Assembly (NCBI GenBank): GCA_024220505.1
Contig: JAKZZE010000030.1
Coordinates: 372,001 to 436,000, forward strand
Origin: Rhizopus arrhizus
Lineage: Eukaryota > Mucoromycota > Mucoromycetes > Mucorales > Rhizopodaceae
Direction of reading: 5' to 3'
Length of the DNA: 64,000 bases
The number at the start of each line of letters is the position of its first letter. The first letter of the stretch is position 1. The position numbers and the translations under genes were made by a program. Shown piece by piece: positions 40,698 through 51,127 of this stretch. The notes beneath the pieces were generated by a model, which was not told the origin of the DNA, did not search any database, and saw only the letters and a program-made list of their open reading frames with translations.

Positions 40698-41928
40698 ATG
40701 AAATTCTCTTTGATTTCTTCTTGTGTCGCTCTTGCCGTTCTCGTCCTTTCTACAGAAGCAGCTCCTAACGGTAAAAAAGTCAACATTCCTTTGACAAAGA
40801 ACAAGGACTACAAGCCGAATGCCAAGAACGCGATTCAAAAGGTCCTGGCAAAGTACCACACACACCGTTCTGCTTCTTCTTCTTCCAACTCGACCTCGAC
40901 GGATGGTATCGGTCGTGTGCCTGTGACGGATTACTACAATGACATCGAGTACTTTGGTCAAGTCACTGTGGGCACACCTGGCGTGACGCTCAAGCTTGAC
41001 TTTGATACCGGTTCCTCTGACCTGTGGTTTGGTAAGTGAATCACCGCCCTATCGTTTTCTATTTGACTGACCCCTCGTTTAAGCCTCTTCTTTATGTACC
41101 AACTGTGGTTATTCTCAAACCAAGTATAACCCCAATCAATCCAGAACCTATGCCAAGGACGGTCGGGTGTGGTCCATCTCCTATGGTGATGGCTCCAGTG
41201 CCAGTGGTATCTTGGGTACCGATACCGTCGTCTTGGGCGGTCTGACCATCCAACGTCAAACGATCGAGCTGGCCAGACGGGAAGCCAGCAGTTTCCAAAA
41301 CGGTCCCTCGGATGGTCTCCTCGGCCTTGGCTTTAATTCCATCACGACCGTCAGAGGCGTCAAGACCCCGGTGGATAACTTGATCAGTCAAGGCTTGATC
41401 AGTAACCCTGTCTTTGGTGTTTACCTCGGCAAGGAAAGCAACGGAGGTGGAGGTGAATATATCTTTGGTGGCTATGACTCGAGCAAGTTCAAGGGCTCCC
41501 TGACCACGATCCCGGTCGATAACTCCAATGGCTGGTACGGTGTCACGATTCGTGGTGCCTCCATCGGTCGCTCTCGTGTCGCTGGTTCATTTGATGCCAT
41601 CCTTGACACCGGTACCTCTCTCTTGGTCCTCCCTAACGATGTCGCCCGATCTGTTGCCTCTGCCTATGGTGCTAGAGATAACTATGATGGTACTTTCTCC
41701 ATCAGCTGTGATACCTCTCGCTTCCAACCCCTTGTGTTCACCATTGGCTCCTCTACCTTTGAGGTCCCTGCTGACTCTCTTGTCTATGAACAAGATGGTT
41801 ACTCTTGTATCGCTGGCTTCGGTTATGGTGACTATGACTTTGCTATCTTTGGCGATGTCTTTTTGAAGAACAACTATGTTGTCTTTAACCCCACAGTGCC
41901 TCAAGTTCAAATAGCACCTGTTGCTTAG
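40698..41928 (+). CDS. secreted aspartic protease (pepsin A1 family, rhizopuspepsin-like), arm 2 copy
   Basis: Exons 40698-41031 and 41084-41928 encode 392 residues, apparently identical to the arm 1 copy. It has the same signal peptide, a propeptide, the DTGSSDLW and DTGTSLLV catalytic motifs and the flap YGDGSSASG. Identity of both exons and nearly all flanking sequence points to recent duplication or gene conversion. The gene is transcribed away from the spacer and converges on the F-box gene in the same arm, with under 300 nt between their stops. Confidence 0.94.
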
Positions 41929-42218
41929 TCTATTGGGACTGACTGACTGACTGATTCAAAATATTTATATTTTATTTATTAAAGGTTTCTTGTAACTTTC
42001 TTTTTTTTTTTTTTTCAATTTCTAACAAGTTGTACAGGATACTATGTCATAACAAAAGAGACGATAGAGTCTATTGTTAGTTTCAATGTCCTTTTTTATT
42101 TTTATCATTGTTATTATAATACATGATCTTAGTGTAATGAGAATGATAATAAAAAAAAAGGGCCACACTAGGATCATTCTATGTCTTTTTTCTATGTACA
42201 TCATAAAAGAACCGGTGT

Positions 42219-43919
42219 TTATTCCAAGTCAAAGGAATGCTGTAGCAAATGAACATCCAGCACAAAGAGATTGAAATAACCCAGAGAACGACAGTGGATG
42301 TCGACGGTCAGCATCACGTTGGTTTTAGGGATCTCTGCTTCCTCGATGGCGACAAGTCCTTCATGCCGGCTGACGGTATAGACTGCGCGTGTGGTGTAGG
42401 TCCTGATCTTGAGCAGGACACAAGAGGACATGGGGAACTTGGGATCCTCTTCAGGAATGAACGAATGGCCAAAGTCCAACTTGAGATAATCCAGACGAGC
42501 ATGGGGCATGTCCATCTCATGCTCTTGGCAATCCAGTCGATAGGGTCTATCGACCGTCAGATGCCTTAGTTCTGGGAACCAGTACGAGCAAGTGGAATAG
42601 ATGTCTGCATCGATATAGCCTGCTCGTAAATAAAGTCTTTTCAGGGAATCACTCCCTGTCAGTAAGGTACTCTGGCCGATCGGTAGCACCATCTCTCCCA
42701 AGGTGGAGTAGTGAAGCGACTGGATCTTTTCACAATGCTCGAGAATGTCCAAGATGGATTCATAGATCTCATCCTCCCTGCTGATGGCCGTAATCGACAG
42801 TCTTAGATCCACAATTTCCTTACAGCACTGCACCACGACATCCAGCAGCTGATCTCGATCACAGTAATCAAAATAACAAAGGTCGATGCTACGCTGCGTG
42901 ATGGAAATCCAAGGATCTGTGATGTCTTCATCCAGTGAGAGCGGGCCAAAGACAGAGATGGAGAGTGACCGGTGCTTGGTATACTTTATGATCTCTCGTA
43001 TTTGCTCTGTGGGGCCGTAATACCTTAATTCATGTCTTGGTATAGACTGGAGGTAATCCAGAATCGTCTGAAGGTGGTTTGCAAAGTAGTCATCCTGCTT
43101 TCGTTTTATCGACGCTGTACGTGGATTATAAAGATGGAGTTCAAGGTGCCTCAGGTTTTGAAACCGTTTCATGACATAGGCAAATAGGTGATCGTCGTAG
43201 TGAACACTGGCTTTTAAGCTTCGAACGTTGAAACAGGGTCGAGTGGATGAGCGTCCTTGAGAAGGACGGATGACTTCTGCATCGGTCGATAGTTCGAGTT
43301 CCCTTAGTTGAGGTAGGTTCAGGACGTCATCAAAGTCCATCAAGCTGGCGATCACATCGCGTGCGCTAAAGCAGTACAGGTTCGAAAAGTGCTCTAGCTG
43401 ACCCATCAGTTGTCTTGCTCTTTCACTTGACGGATCTCGACAGGGAAGCTGAAGTACTTTGAGTGAATGTTGAAAACGTAATGCACATTCAATATAGTCT
43501 GATTCTTCTTTATCTTCGTCTACTAAAAAATGAGGGATTTCTTCCAGATGTTGAAATCGCAGAGCAAGCTCAGGATAGACATTCTTTTTGGAATCCCCAA
43601 AGTATCGTACCGATTTGAGATTTGGACAAAGCTCTGCAAACTGTCGAATGACACTATTGACCAAAGGCTGCTCATAAGCAAAGATCACATTGTCAATCAA
43701 ATGACCTAGTTTATTCTCTTTTAAGCATCGAATGAGCTTTTGTTGATCTTTACGACTATCAATAAAGATCTCTCGATATAAATACGTGCAAGTGATTCGA
43801 TACCATGATTTACACACGAGTTGATATTGTATAAACATGGAGACGATATCATTGTTTTTTGCTACTATTTTGAAGATCTGCAAAAGGATCTCTGCTGGTA
43901 ATTCTATCCATTTTGACAT
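42219..43919 (-). CDS. F-box / leucine-rich-repeat-like protein
   Basis: Single-exon gene of 566 residues. The N terminus (SKWIELPAEILLQIFKIV, then YQLVCKSWYRIT) is an F-box, which recruits substrates to SCF ubiquitin ligases through Skp1. The rest is a set of irregular leucine-rich segments (HLEEIPHF, SLKVLQLP, QLRELELS, NLRHLELHLYN, SLKRLYLRAGYID, LRHLTVDRPYR, LDYLKLDFGHS) as in the many F-box/LRR paralogues of Mucoromycota. Start at MSKWIE (43919); the upstream codons come from a T/A run. Substrate unknown. The arm 1 copy has lost the F-box. Confidence 0.8.
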   Translation of the reverse strand: MSKWIELPAEILLQIFKIVAKNNDIVSMFIQYQLVCKSWYRITCTYLYREIFIDSRKDQQKLIRCLKENKLGHLIDNVIFAYEQPLVNSVIRQFAELCPNLKSVRYFGDSKKNVYPELALRFQHLEEIPHFLVDEDKEESDYIECALRFQHSLKVLQLPCRDPSSERARQLMGQLEHFSNLYCFSARDVIASLMDFDDVLNLPQLRELELSTDAEVIRPSQGRSSTRPCFNVRSLKASVHYDDHLFAYVMKRFQNLRHLELHLYNPRTASIKRKQDDYFANHLQTILDYLQSIPRHELRYYGPTEQIREIIKYTKHRSLSISVFGPLSLDEDITDPWISITQRSIDLCYFDYCDRDQLLDVVVQCCKEIVDLRLSITAISREDEIYESILDILEHCEKIQSLHYSTLGEMVLPIGQSTLLTGSDSLKRLYLRAGYIDADIYSTCSYWFPELRHLTVDRPYRLDCQEHEMDMPHARLDYLKLDFGHSFIPEEDPKFPMSSCVLLKIRTYTTRAVYTVSRHEGLVAIEEAEIPKTNVMLTVDIHCRSLGYFNLFVLDVHLLQHSFDLE

Positions 43920-44086
43920 GCAAAAAAAAAAAAAAAAAAAAATCAAGTTTTCGCCAGAGGACTGATCTTATGCGTCGTTCTATACTCCGAATAATGATCG
44001 TATAGTTACGTCAAATTTGAAAAGTTTGAAAAGTAGCAAAGGATTTTTCACTGCAGAGATATTTTATTATACAAAAAAAGAAAACG

Positions 44087-46096
44087 TTATTTATTTACAG
44101 TGTGTTCAGATGCAGGAACGCCTTGTTCAACTTCATTTGCTTTGATTTCTTCGGGTCCGATCGTGCCATGATGACTTTCAGTCAGGTTTTGATTAAAGTC
44201 CTTGTTACGTTCTTCTTTACCCACGAGTGCTTTATAAAAAATAGTAAGAACAGATGTGTCTAAAGTGATCCGTTGTTACCTGTGATCAATAAGCAACCAC
44301 AAACACAGCCCATGAAGATAGCTTGTGTCTTGCCGTAATCTGCGATTTGTTTGCCCTCAGAGTTTAACTTGTAGGTACCATCCTCATTACGCAGAGGATA
44401 TCTTTCGCCAATGGTGGCTTCGATTTGACTTGATGCTGCACTGATCTATTTCAAATGATGAGTGAACAAACATGAGACGACTGGTCTATTTACCAAGTTA
44501 CCCAGCTGATAAGCCAAGCCGGGCATTAAACCACGAAAGGCATCTGGAGACAGCTCATTGATATGTGCAGGAATGACACCTAAAAGATATTAAGCCAATC
44601 AAATCCATGATTTCACGTGTGATTCATTTACCCCAAGCACCCTGAACAAAGAACTGCATGATGAACGCGCCAAACTGCAATGCATGAATATTGGGAGCAT
44701 AGACCCAAAGAGGGATAAAGGCACCTGCACAGATAGCGCAGAGGCTCAACACGAATCGACGACCCAAGAAATTTGAAAAGTAACCAAACAAGGTACCGCC
44801 GATGATGGCACCCACGTTCATGATGACACCTGTGACCGTTTGCTGAGTGGAAGTATATTCTAATTGATTGAGTAGAAAGGTAGGATAGAGATCTTGAGAG
44901 CCGTGAGAAAAGAAATTCATAAAGGCCATGAGGATGACCATGTAGACCATACGTAACCAGTGTAATCGAACGGCCGTCTTGAGTTCTTTCCAAATCGAAC
45001 GACCCAGGATCTTGCGAGCATGTGTCTGACGGACAAACGTTTCTGATTCGGGCACCCAGAGACGGATGACGATCGCCAGCAGAGCAAAGCCGGCACCGAC
45101 CCAGAAGAGGATACGCCAGGTGGAGCCGGTTTGGGTGACTGCATAGTTGACCAGTGTAGCGAGCAAGTAACCACAAGCATAGCCTTGCTGATAGATGCCC
45201 GAGAACAATCCACGCGCTTCGATCGGAAGACTTTCGAGAGCTAGACTGGCACCCAATCCCTACACATCGCTCATCAGTCTCCACTCATCCTTACGTGTTC
45301 CCCCTTACCCATTCGCCTCCCATCGCAATACCAAAGATAGCACGAAGACCGATGAAGGTAGACAGGTTGGGTGCAAAACCGCTGGCCATGTTGATGATGG
45401 AAAATAAAAGGATGTCGATCATCAGTGGCCACCGACGACCAAATTTATCAGCCAAGGCACTATAAATAGTCCATAAGTAAAAGAGGAGATTTATTTTTAT
45501 CTTTACCCAAAGATCAATGCACCTATAGGTCTCAGCATCTATTATTTGTGTTAGATAGATTCTTTTCTTTTTTTATTCTTATTACCAGTGTGGTGGTAAT
45601 AGCACCTATTGAAAAGAATATAAAATGAATCATTGATTTTTTAAAAAAAGAGGTACTTACTTGTTACAGCAGAAGGTGCAACACCATAAGTAGCAGCTAT
45701 AAAAATACAATTTAATTTCATTCTTATTTACTATCAACAAGAGGCTTTTTTTTTCTTTGTTTATACCAATGCGTGTAGCAGATAAAGAAACAGAAAAGAA
45801 ATCAAAAGCATCCAGTGTCCAACCAAAGAAGGCTATGAGAACAATGAATAAAAAGAAGGGGGGGGGAAATAAGTCAACCAACCTGCTACAAACGTAATCC
45901 TTTGTGTATTATTCAAATTGACCAACAAATGCCATACATTAGGCGTACTTTCAGGTTTTGTATAAATCGAATCCTTGAATCGAATCAACCAATTCTTCTT
46001 TTTTGATTCATGACTTGTCTTTTCTTGTTCTTGTCCAGAAGGAATATGCTCCACTTGTTCAACCTGTGGTTTTGATTCATCTTTCATGTTTGACAT
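44087..46096 (-). CDS. MFS monocarboxylate transporter, SHS family (JEN1-like)
   Basis: Proton symporter of lactate, pyruvate or similar acids across the plasma membrane. Ten exons (46096-45883, 45832-45767, 45696-45661, 45605-45586, 45538-45507, 45459-45309, 45259-44632, 44579-44494, 44445-44280, 44229-44087) give 513 residues and keep phase throughout. After a hydrophilic N terminus comes [20 protein letters not shown] (helix 1, SHS signature), then the MFS motif [32 protein letters not shown] and [20 protein letters not shown]. The second half has [22 protein letters not shown] and [19 protein letters not shown]. Cytosolic C terminus without obvious signals. The first donor is GTTGGT, unusual but required. 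Confidence 0.88.
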
Positions 46097-47038
46097 TTTA
46101 TAACGGAAATAAAAAGGAAAAAAAAAAAAGGGAAAGGAAATGAACGAATCATTTTATAGACACTCATGCATATGTAATTTTGATCCCCCCAAACCCCCTT
46201 GCACTCTACTAAAAAAAGAGATAAAGTTTCGTTCATGTAACATACCGATTAAGTCACTGACCTTCTCTCTTTATTATCACACCACTTGTTAAAATGCGGG
46301 GTAAATGAGGTAACAATAAGATGAACATTTTTCTTTCTTCCTCTTGTTTATCCTTTCACCTTTCCCCCCCAACACATACACCCCTTTATTTTTACTATAA
46401 AAAGAGAAATAATGAAATTCAGTTTCAACCAGAAAATACCGGGAAAAGGTTAAAAGATACAAAAAAGGAAAATTTCACACTGGGCGTACGAAAAGAAAAG
46501 GTGGGGAAATCTGGTATGACAAGAAGGTGAATTTACCGTGTTTTGAATCGATGGATTTTCCCATCGCATCTTTTAATGATTGAATACAATCTCCCCTCCT
46601 TTTGAATGGATCCCCCTTAATAAAAATTTGTTTGGTATGTGCACCTCACAGGTTATTTTTGTTTGCATCTTTTAAATAAGGACAGGTCGAGATTTCTCAT
46701 CTTTTTCAAGACATCCACTTTGATTCCTGTTGACAAGAAACACAGGATCACGTTTATCATGAAAAAATAATCCGTTTTCCTGGGAAAGAGATCCCCCGAC
46801 CAAACCCTGGATACAATCTCTCCTTCACACAGCCCACTAGGCAACAAGAAAGTGTTGCTTCGTGTTGAGACCCTTTTGAAAAAAGAGACCATGCGAAAAA
46901 GAGAGAGAGAAAAAAGGTGGAGTTGGAACATGAAAAAATAGATGAAACAAAACAGACACTGTGCATCCGTAATAAAAAAAAGAGGGGGAATAAAAAGTCT
47001 GTGAAAAAAGAGGGAATCAGTGGAAACACCTGGCATCA

Positions 47039-47095
<57 letters not shown>

Positions 47096-47866
47096 AACTT
47101 TTTATACAATCGATGCAAGCACTTGATCCGCGAATGTTTTTCTTTGCCAAACAAAACAGAGGATGCGTCAAAAAGTGTCAGCCGCTCTGAACCCCCCTCT
47201 GCTTGGAGATCCATCACTTGTTGATCATCTTGGGCTAGAGATAGAAAGTTGCTTGAACAAGATGGCATCAAGAAAGGAGTACTTTAATTTCACTCGATAT
47301 CTGTCTTTCATTCACTTTGTGTGAACAACCTCTTTTTTTCCCTTATTTCTCTTTTAATAGGATCCTCACCCCTTAGTCATATTATAGAAAGCAATAAAAA
47401 AAATCTTATTATTCGTGGCGTCAGTGTATTAATTATCCTTAAAGCTTTTTTTTTTTTTTCTTTTTTCTCTCTCTTTTGCAGGGTTATCAGGAATGAGTTG
47501 AATTCATACTTTTTTTTTATATCATTCAGTTCTTTATAAAAAATAGTCTCTTTTTTAGGTAGACCATGTGTCAAAAAATAAATCCATTCTTATTTTAATC
47601 TTATTTCATCCAAGTCTTTTTTGAAATGACCTTTTAGTAATAATCTTCCGACTTGAAAGCCGATAAAGAAGAAGGTGAGATGAAATAGGAGAGTATAAAT
47701 GAGAAAAAAATAATGGATTGTGTTTTATCAACGGGTTAGATGAATATAATTTGAAAAAAAAAAGGGAAAATAAAAATTATGAAATAAACTTGTCTTTTAA
47801 AAGTGAGCGTTCAAAACGCCCTGTCTTTTTTTTTTTTTTCCTTTTTTTACTCCCGAATAAAACAAA
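46097..47866. other. 1.8 kb intergenic stretch, homopolymer-rich
   Basis: No gene seen. It has many poly-A, poly-T and short C runs and serves two divergent promoters (transporter left, protease right). Confidence 0.45.
47041..47092. repeat. T11-A41 homopolymer tract
   Basis: Eleven T are followed directly by about 41 A, which can fold back. Length in the assembly may be unreliable. Confidence 0.8.
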
Positions 47867-49183
47867 ATGAAATCCATCCTGTTCTTTGGTCTCTTGTTAT
47901 CCATCACTTGTGCTTCACCAACCCAACCTAAAAAGCAATTTAAAATAGGTTTAAAGAAAGTAACCTATTCAAAAGAGGACCTGTCAGCTCTGCAGGGTCG
48001 ACCCGTGTCCTACCTTGTCAAACAAGACCAAAAAGCTTATAACCACGGCAGCGGTAAATCAAACGGACAGAGCCTCTTTAGGGAAAAACTAACGAAACCA
48101 CAGGTTATTATGGAGAAATCAGTATCGGAACACCCCCACAACCCTTCCAGGTCGTCTTTGACACAGGCAGTGCCGATCTCTGGGTCATTTCCTCCGACTG
48201 TCGAAACGCCGTCTGTCAATCCCACCCGACCGCTTACTACGCAGACCAATCGAGCACGTTTGAAGACGAAGAGGTCTATACCCAAATCGAATACGGCACG
48301 GGCTCAGTCTATGGTCAGCTCGGTCGAGACCAGGTTCAGTTGGGCAGCAGTGAGCCTCTGACGATCGACCACCAGGCCTTTATCCACATCCTTTCCCTCT
48401 CTCGGGATTTCGTAGGCACACCGTTCCAAGGGATCTTTGGACTCGGTCTGCCTCGGATCGCGAGCAGTGAGCAAGATCCCCCGGTGATCTCCATGGTCCT
48501 CCAGGGTGTCATCGACCAACCGGTCTTTGCGATCTACAGTCAGCATGAGGCCGGTGAGATCGATTTCGGTGGGATCGACAGCGACCGGTTTGTGGGTCAG
48601 CTCAGGTTTGTGGACGTGATCGATCATGGCTACTGGATGATCCAACTCGTCGGGGCCCAGTTTGATGATCTCTACTACCCAAAAAGAAAAGCCATTGTCG
48701 ACAGCGGTAAGTGAAGACCTTTTATGCTTTCTTAAACTCACATCGCTTAGGTTCCACGCTGATCATCATGCCCAAAAAGGATGCCGAGATCTATCACCGT
48801 CGTGTGCCGGGTGCCGTCAAAAATGGGGATGGCACCTGGTCCTTTCCTTGTCAGAACATCAAGTTGCTCGAACCCCTCATCTTACATACCCAAAACGGTC
48901 CTTTGATCCTGCCACCCGAAGCTCTCTTTTTGACACCCATGTACCCCACCAGCCGCATGTGTCTCTCTGGTGTCTCGGGACAGAAAGTACAGAGTTGGGT
49001 CCTGGGTGATGTCTTTTTGAAACATTTTTATACGGTAAACAATCACTTTTGCTTTTTTTATTATCTCTAACTCAGATCTCTCACAAGGTATTTGACGTCG
49101 GTCGTCGTCAGATTGGATTTGCCGTGGCCAGACAAGACGTGTCCATGATGGATCCAAACTATGAAACTGTCCTCAGTGGATAG
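47867..49183 (+). CDS. secreted aspartic protease (pepsin A1 family), divergent paralogue
   Basis: Exons 47867-48053, 48104-48706, 48751-49034 and 49076-49183 give about 393 residues. A signal peptide (MKSILFFGLLLSITCAS) and a basic propeptide (KKQFKIGLKKVTYSKEDL) precede YYGEISIGTPPQPFQVVFDTG with the first catalytic Asp. The flap is in EYGTGSVYGQ and the second Asp in AIVDSGSTLI, a DSG instead of the more common DTG; DSG is accepted in active A1 enzymes. A C-terminal block WVLGDVFLKHFYT then VFDVGRRQIGFAVA closes the fold. Only distantly related to the duplicated protease in the inverted arms, with more introns. Its stop overlaps the 3' end of the RbfA-like gene on the other strand by 11 nt. 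Confidence 0.9.
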
Positions 49184-49767
49184 TTTCATTTTCAATTTGT
49201 TGATAGATTTCTTCTAATTGCTTGGTGTCGTTGTTTGATACAAACTTCACATGAATTGGATATTTTGATTGTAAATGTCGATTGATAAGATTATTTAATA
49301 AATGGCTGTAATCTTTAATCGAATGATGAATCTTTCCCTACACATCCATAAGCAATCATCTCTTTCTCTACTTTTTTTCTTACTCTTTCTTTCTTGTTAT
49401 CAGACAGGGCTTCATAATCTATTTGACACCGTCTTAAATTCCTAGATACTTTGATGGACCGAATCGACATCTGCGTCAAGAACGCTGTCGGCAAGACTTC
49501 GATCGAGTGAACCGTATTCAGCGCTCTCTGAACACGTTCTGCTAATCTCTCTTGGGCAACCGTCGGTCCTGATTCGTCTGCATACAGCGATCGGGCTGGC
49601 TCGGTGTACATGGCCGATTCTGTCTCGATCGTCTTTTTTTTATCTTTTTTGGTTTTTAAATATTTCAAAAGAGGTCCTGGAACCATCGTGTCCTTCAAGA
49701 TCTGCTGCGCTTCGGGTGAATACCGAGGACGCTTGACGATCGTTGAAAACTGTCGTAAAAATTGCAT
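49173..49767 (-). CDS. mitochondrial ribosome-binding factor A-like protein, apparent frameshift
   Basis: RbfA helps mature small-subunit rRNA. From ATG 49767 the reading frame gives a presequence (MQFLRQFSTIVKRPRYS), a basic linker, then the KH-like core: QERLAERVQRALNTVHSI, IRSIKVSRNLRRCQIDYEAL and KKERVRKKVEKEMIAYGCVGK. It then breaks after GCVGK and ends at a stop 5 residues later. Skipping one base near 49332 restores IHHSIKDYSHLLNNLIN, IHVKFVSNND and a stop at 49173-49175, which is the expected RbfA C terminus. I therefore annotate the whole span; the shift may be a real mutation or a sequence error. A 34-nt intron would also restore phase but is shorter than any other intron here. Confidence 0.68.
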
Positions 49768-50060
49768 TGGTGTTGATAAATAAATAAAAAAGTTTTTTGT
49801 AGGTGGAGCATGACGAAGTTTTATCAACAAAAAGAAAGTCCGACATTTCTTTTAAAGACGGTGGCTAACGTTAGGAAGCCCGGATGGTGGGGGCTCTCGA
49901 GACATCCAAAGGCCTCGAGTGCAAATCATCATGAGCTAGCACCTAGTGGCTTTGAATACATCTTTTTTTGTTTATTGACTCTGAAGGCATGGTAAAAATT
50001 GAGAGCCCTACAAATGAAAAGACGACTGTTTCTATCGAATGATTTGGTTCTATTGTGTTT

Positions 50061-50200
50061 TTCAGCAATTAAGAGACAGTCTCAGAGAAAATAAGAGAAA
50101 ATTATTGGATAAAATAAGAGAAAATTTTAGATCAATTAAGAGAAAACTGACCAATAAAATAAGAGAAAAACTCAGGAAAAATTAAGAGAAAAAAAAAGGG
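50061..50200. repeat. phased array: AAGAG motif every 22-23 nt
   Basis: AAGAGA or AAGAGAAA begins at about 50071, 50093, 50116, 50138, 50161 and 50184. Spacings are 22, 23, 22, 23 and 23 nt; each unit ends in AAT or ATT while the inner bases vary. It lies just after the transposase stop, so it is the subterminal part of that element. Confidence 0.75.
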
Positions 50201-50236
50201 GCAATTAGTAGAAAGCTTATTTATGCTTTAATCTCA

Positions 50237-51127
50237 TTATAAGTTTTTCTCCAGGGCTAAGCACTTTTCAAAGAATCCGAGGGAATGGTGGATCCAGCCT
50301 TGGCAGTCTTTCTTGGTTACCTTGAAGCAGGCATCCATGATTCTGGGTGTGAGTGTCTCACCAGTTTCGAAAGGTTTTCTTTTGACACCATACTTCACCT
50401 TCGACCAGAATAGCTCAATTGGGTTTAGGAATGGTGAGTATGGTGGAAGATATGCACACCTATAGCCTCTGCTTTCTATCAAATTTCTTACTGTAGCTGG
50501 CTTATGTATGGAAGCATTGTCCATTACCAAGTAAAAGCCCCTCATGTTGTTTCGGTCAAGAACATCCATCACATTACTCAAGTAATTTAGATAATGCTCG
50601 GCCCTTGTTCCAACTTTGGCTGTTGTTGTAACAACTTTACCATCTACTCTTCTCTTCTTAGCTCCCGAAACCATTATTGGCTTTCTCAAAGAAATGTCAA
50701 TAACGCCGGCACTTGAGATGGCACCAAGGATGGTTATTGTAGTGCCTTTTGAAGCAGGGACAGTTGTCTTAGCAGGTGCTCCCTTCTTAGACCAGCCACG
50801 AGTGCGTGTCATGTGAAGATTGAATCCTGCTTCATCCAAAAATACGCAATTGTTCTCAAAGCCCATTTCTCTATCAGCTAGCCATTGAAGGATGGTCTCC
50901 TTTCTCTTCTTCAAAGTTTCTTCTGAATTTCTAGCAACTGAAATCTTCTCCAACTTCTTCATAGATAGTGCACAGCTGGTCCTAAGATGTCTGTATACTG
51001 CGGATAGGCTTGCAGAGAGACTTGGAAACTCTATGATCAACAACTCGTGTATTCCAGCTACAGTTGTAGTTGAACGCTCATCAACAAGGTCGATAATAAA
51101 CTTCGAGTGCTTCTCAGTAATTATCAC
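50237..51127 (-). pseudogene. Tc1/IS630-like (DDE_3) transposase, N-terminally truncated
   Basis: About 296 open codons without a proper ATG; an in-frame TAA lies a few codons upstream of the first GTG. The frame begins within the helix-turn-helix region (TEKHSKFIIDLVDE, then SLSAVYRHL). The catalytic triad is complete: Asp in NCVFLDEAGFN, Asp in YLVMDNASIHK, Glu in PYSPFLNPIELFW. GWSKKGAPA is also typical. The catalytic domain is undamaged, so the loss of the start is the main defect. It abuts the PNG1 remnant exactly at that gene's splice donor. Confidence 0.8.

Larger units (their letters stand above)
39578..43483 (-). repeat. inverted duplication, arm 2 (about 3.9 kb)
   Basis: Reverse-complement partner of 26776-30679. 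Contains the intact protease gene and the part of the F-box gene that is shared. Outside 43483 the F-box gene continues without a partner in arm 1, so this arm preserves the ancestral layout. It has an extra T run at about 42001-42015 that is absent from arm 1. Confidence 0.93.
50061..51127 (-). mobile_element. Tc1/IS630-like DDE transposon remnant
   Basis: Consists of a transposase frame and, downstream of it, a phased array typical of an element end. The opposite end is missing: the 5' part of the transposase and its terminal repeat are cut off where the sequence joins PNG1 at about 51127. The outer end near 50061 is not exactly defined. Confidence 0.7.

Noticed and set aside
50061..50200. 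CRISPR-like array
   Set aside because: Motif is only 6-8 nt, spacers are A/T-rich and the host is a eukaryote; the array belongs to a transposon end.
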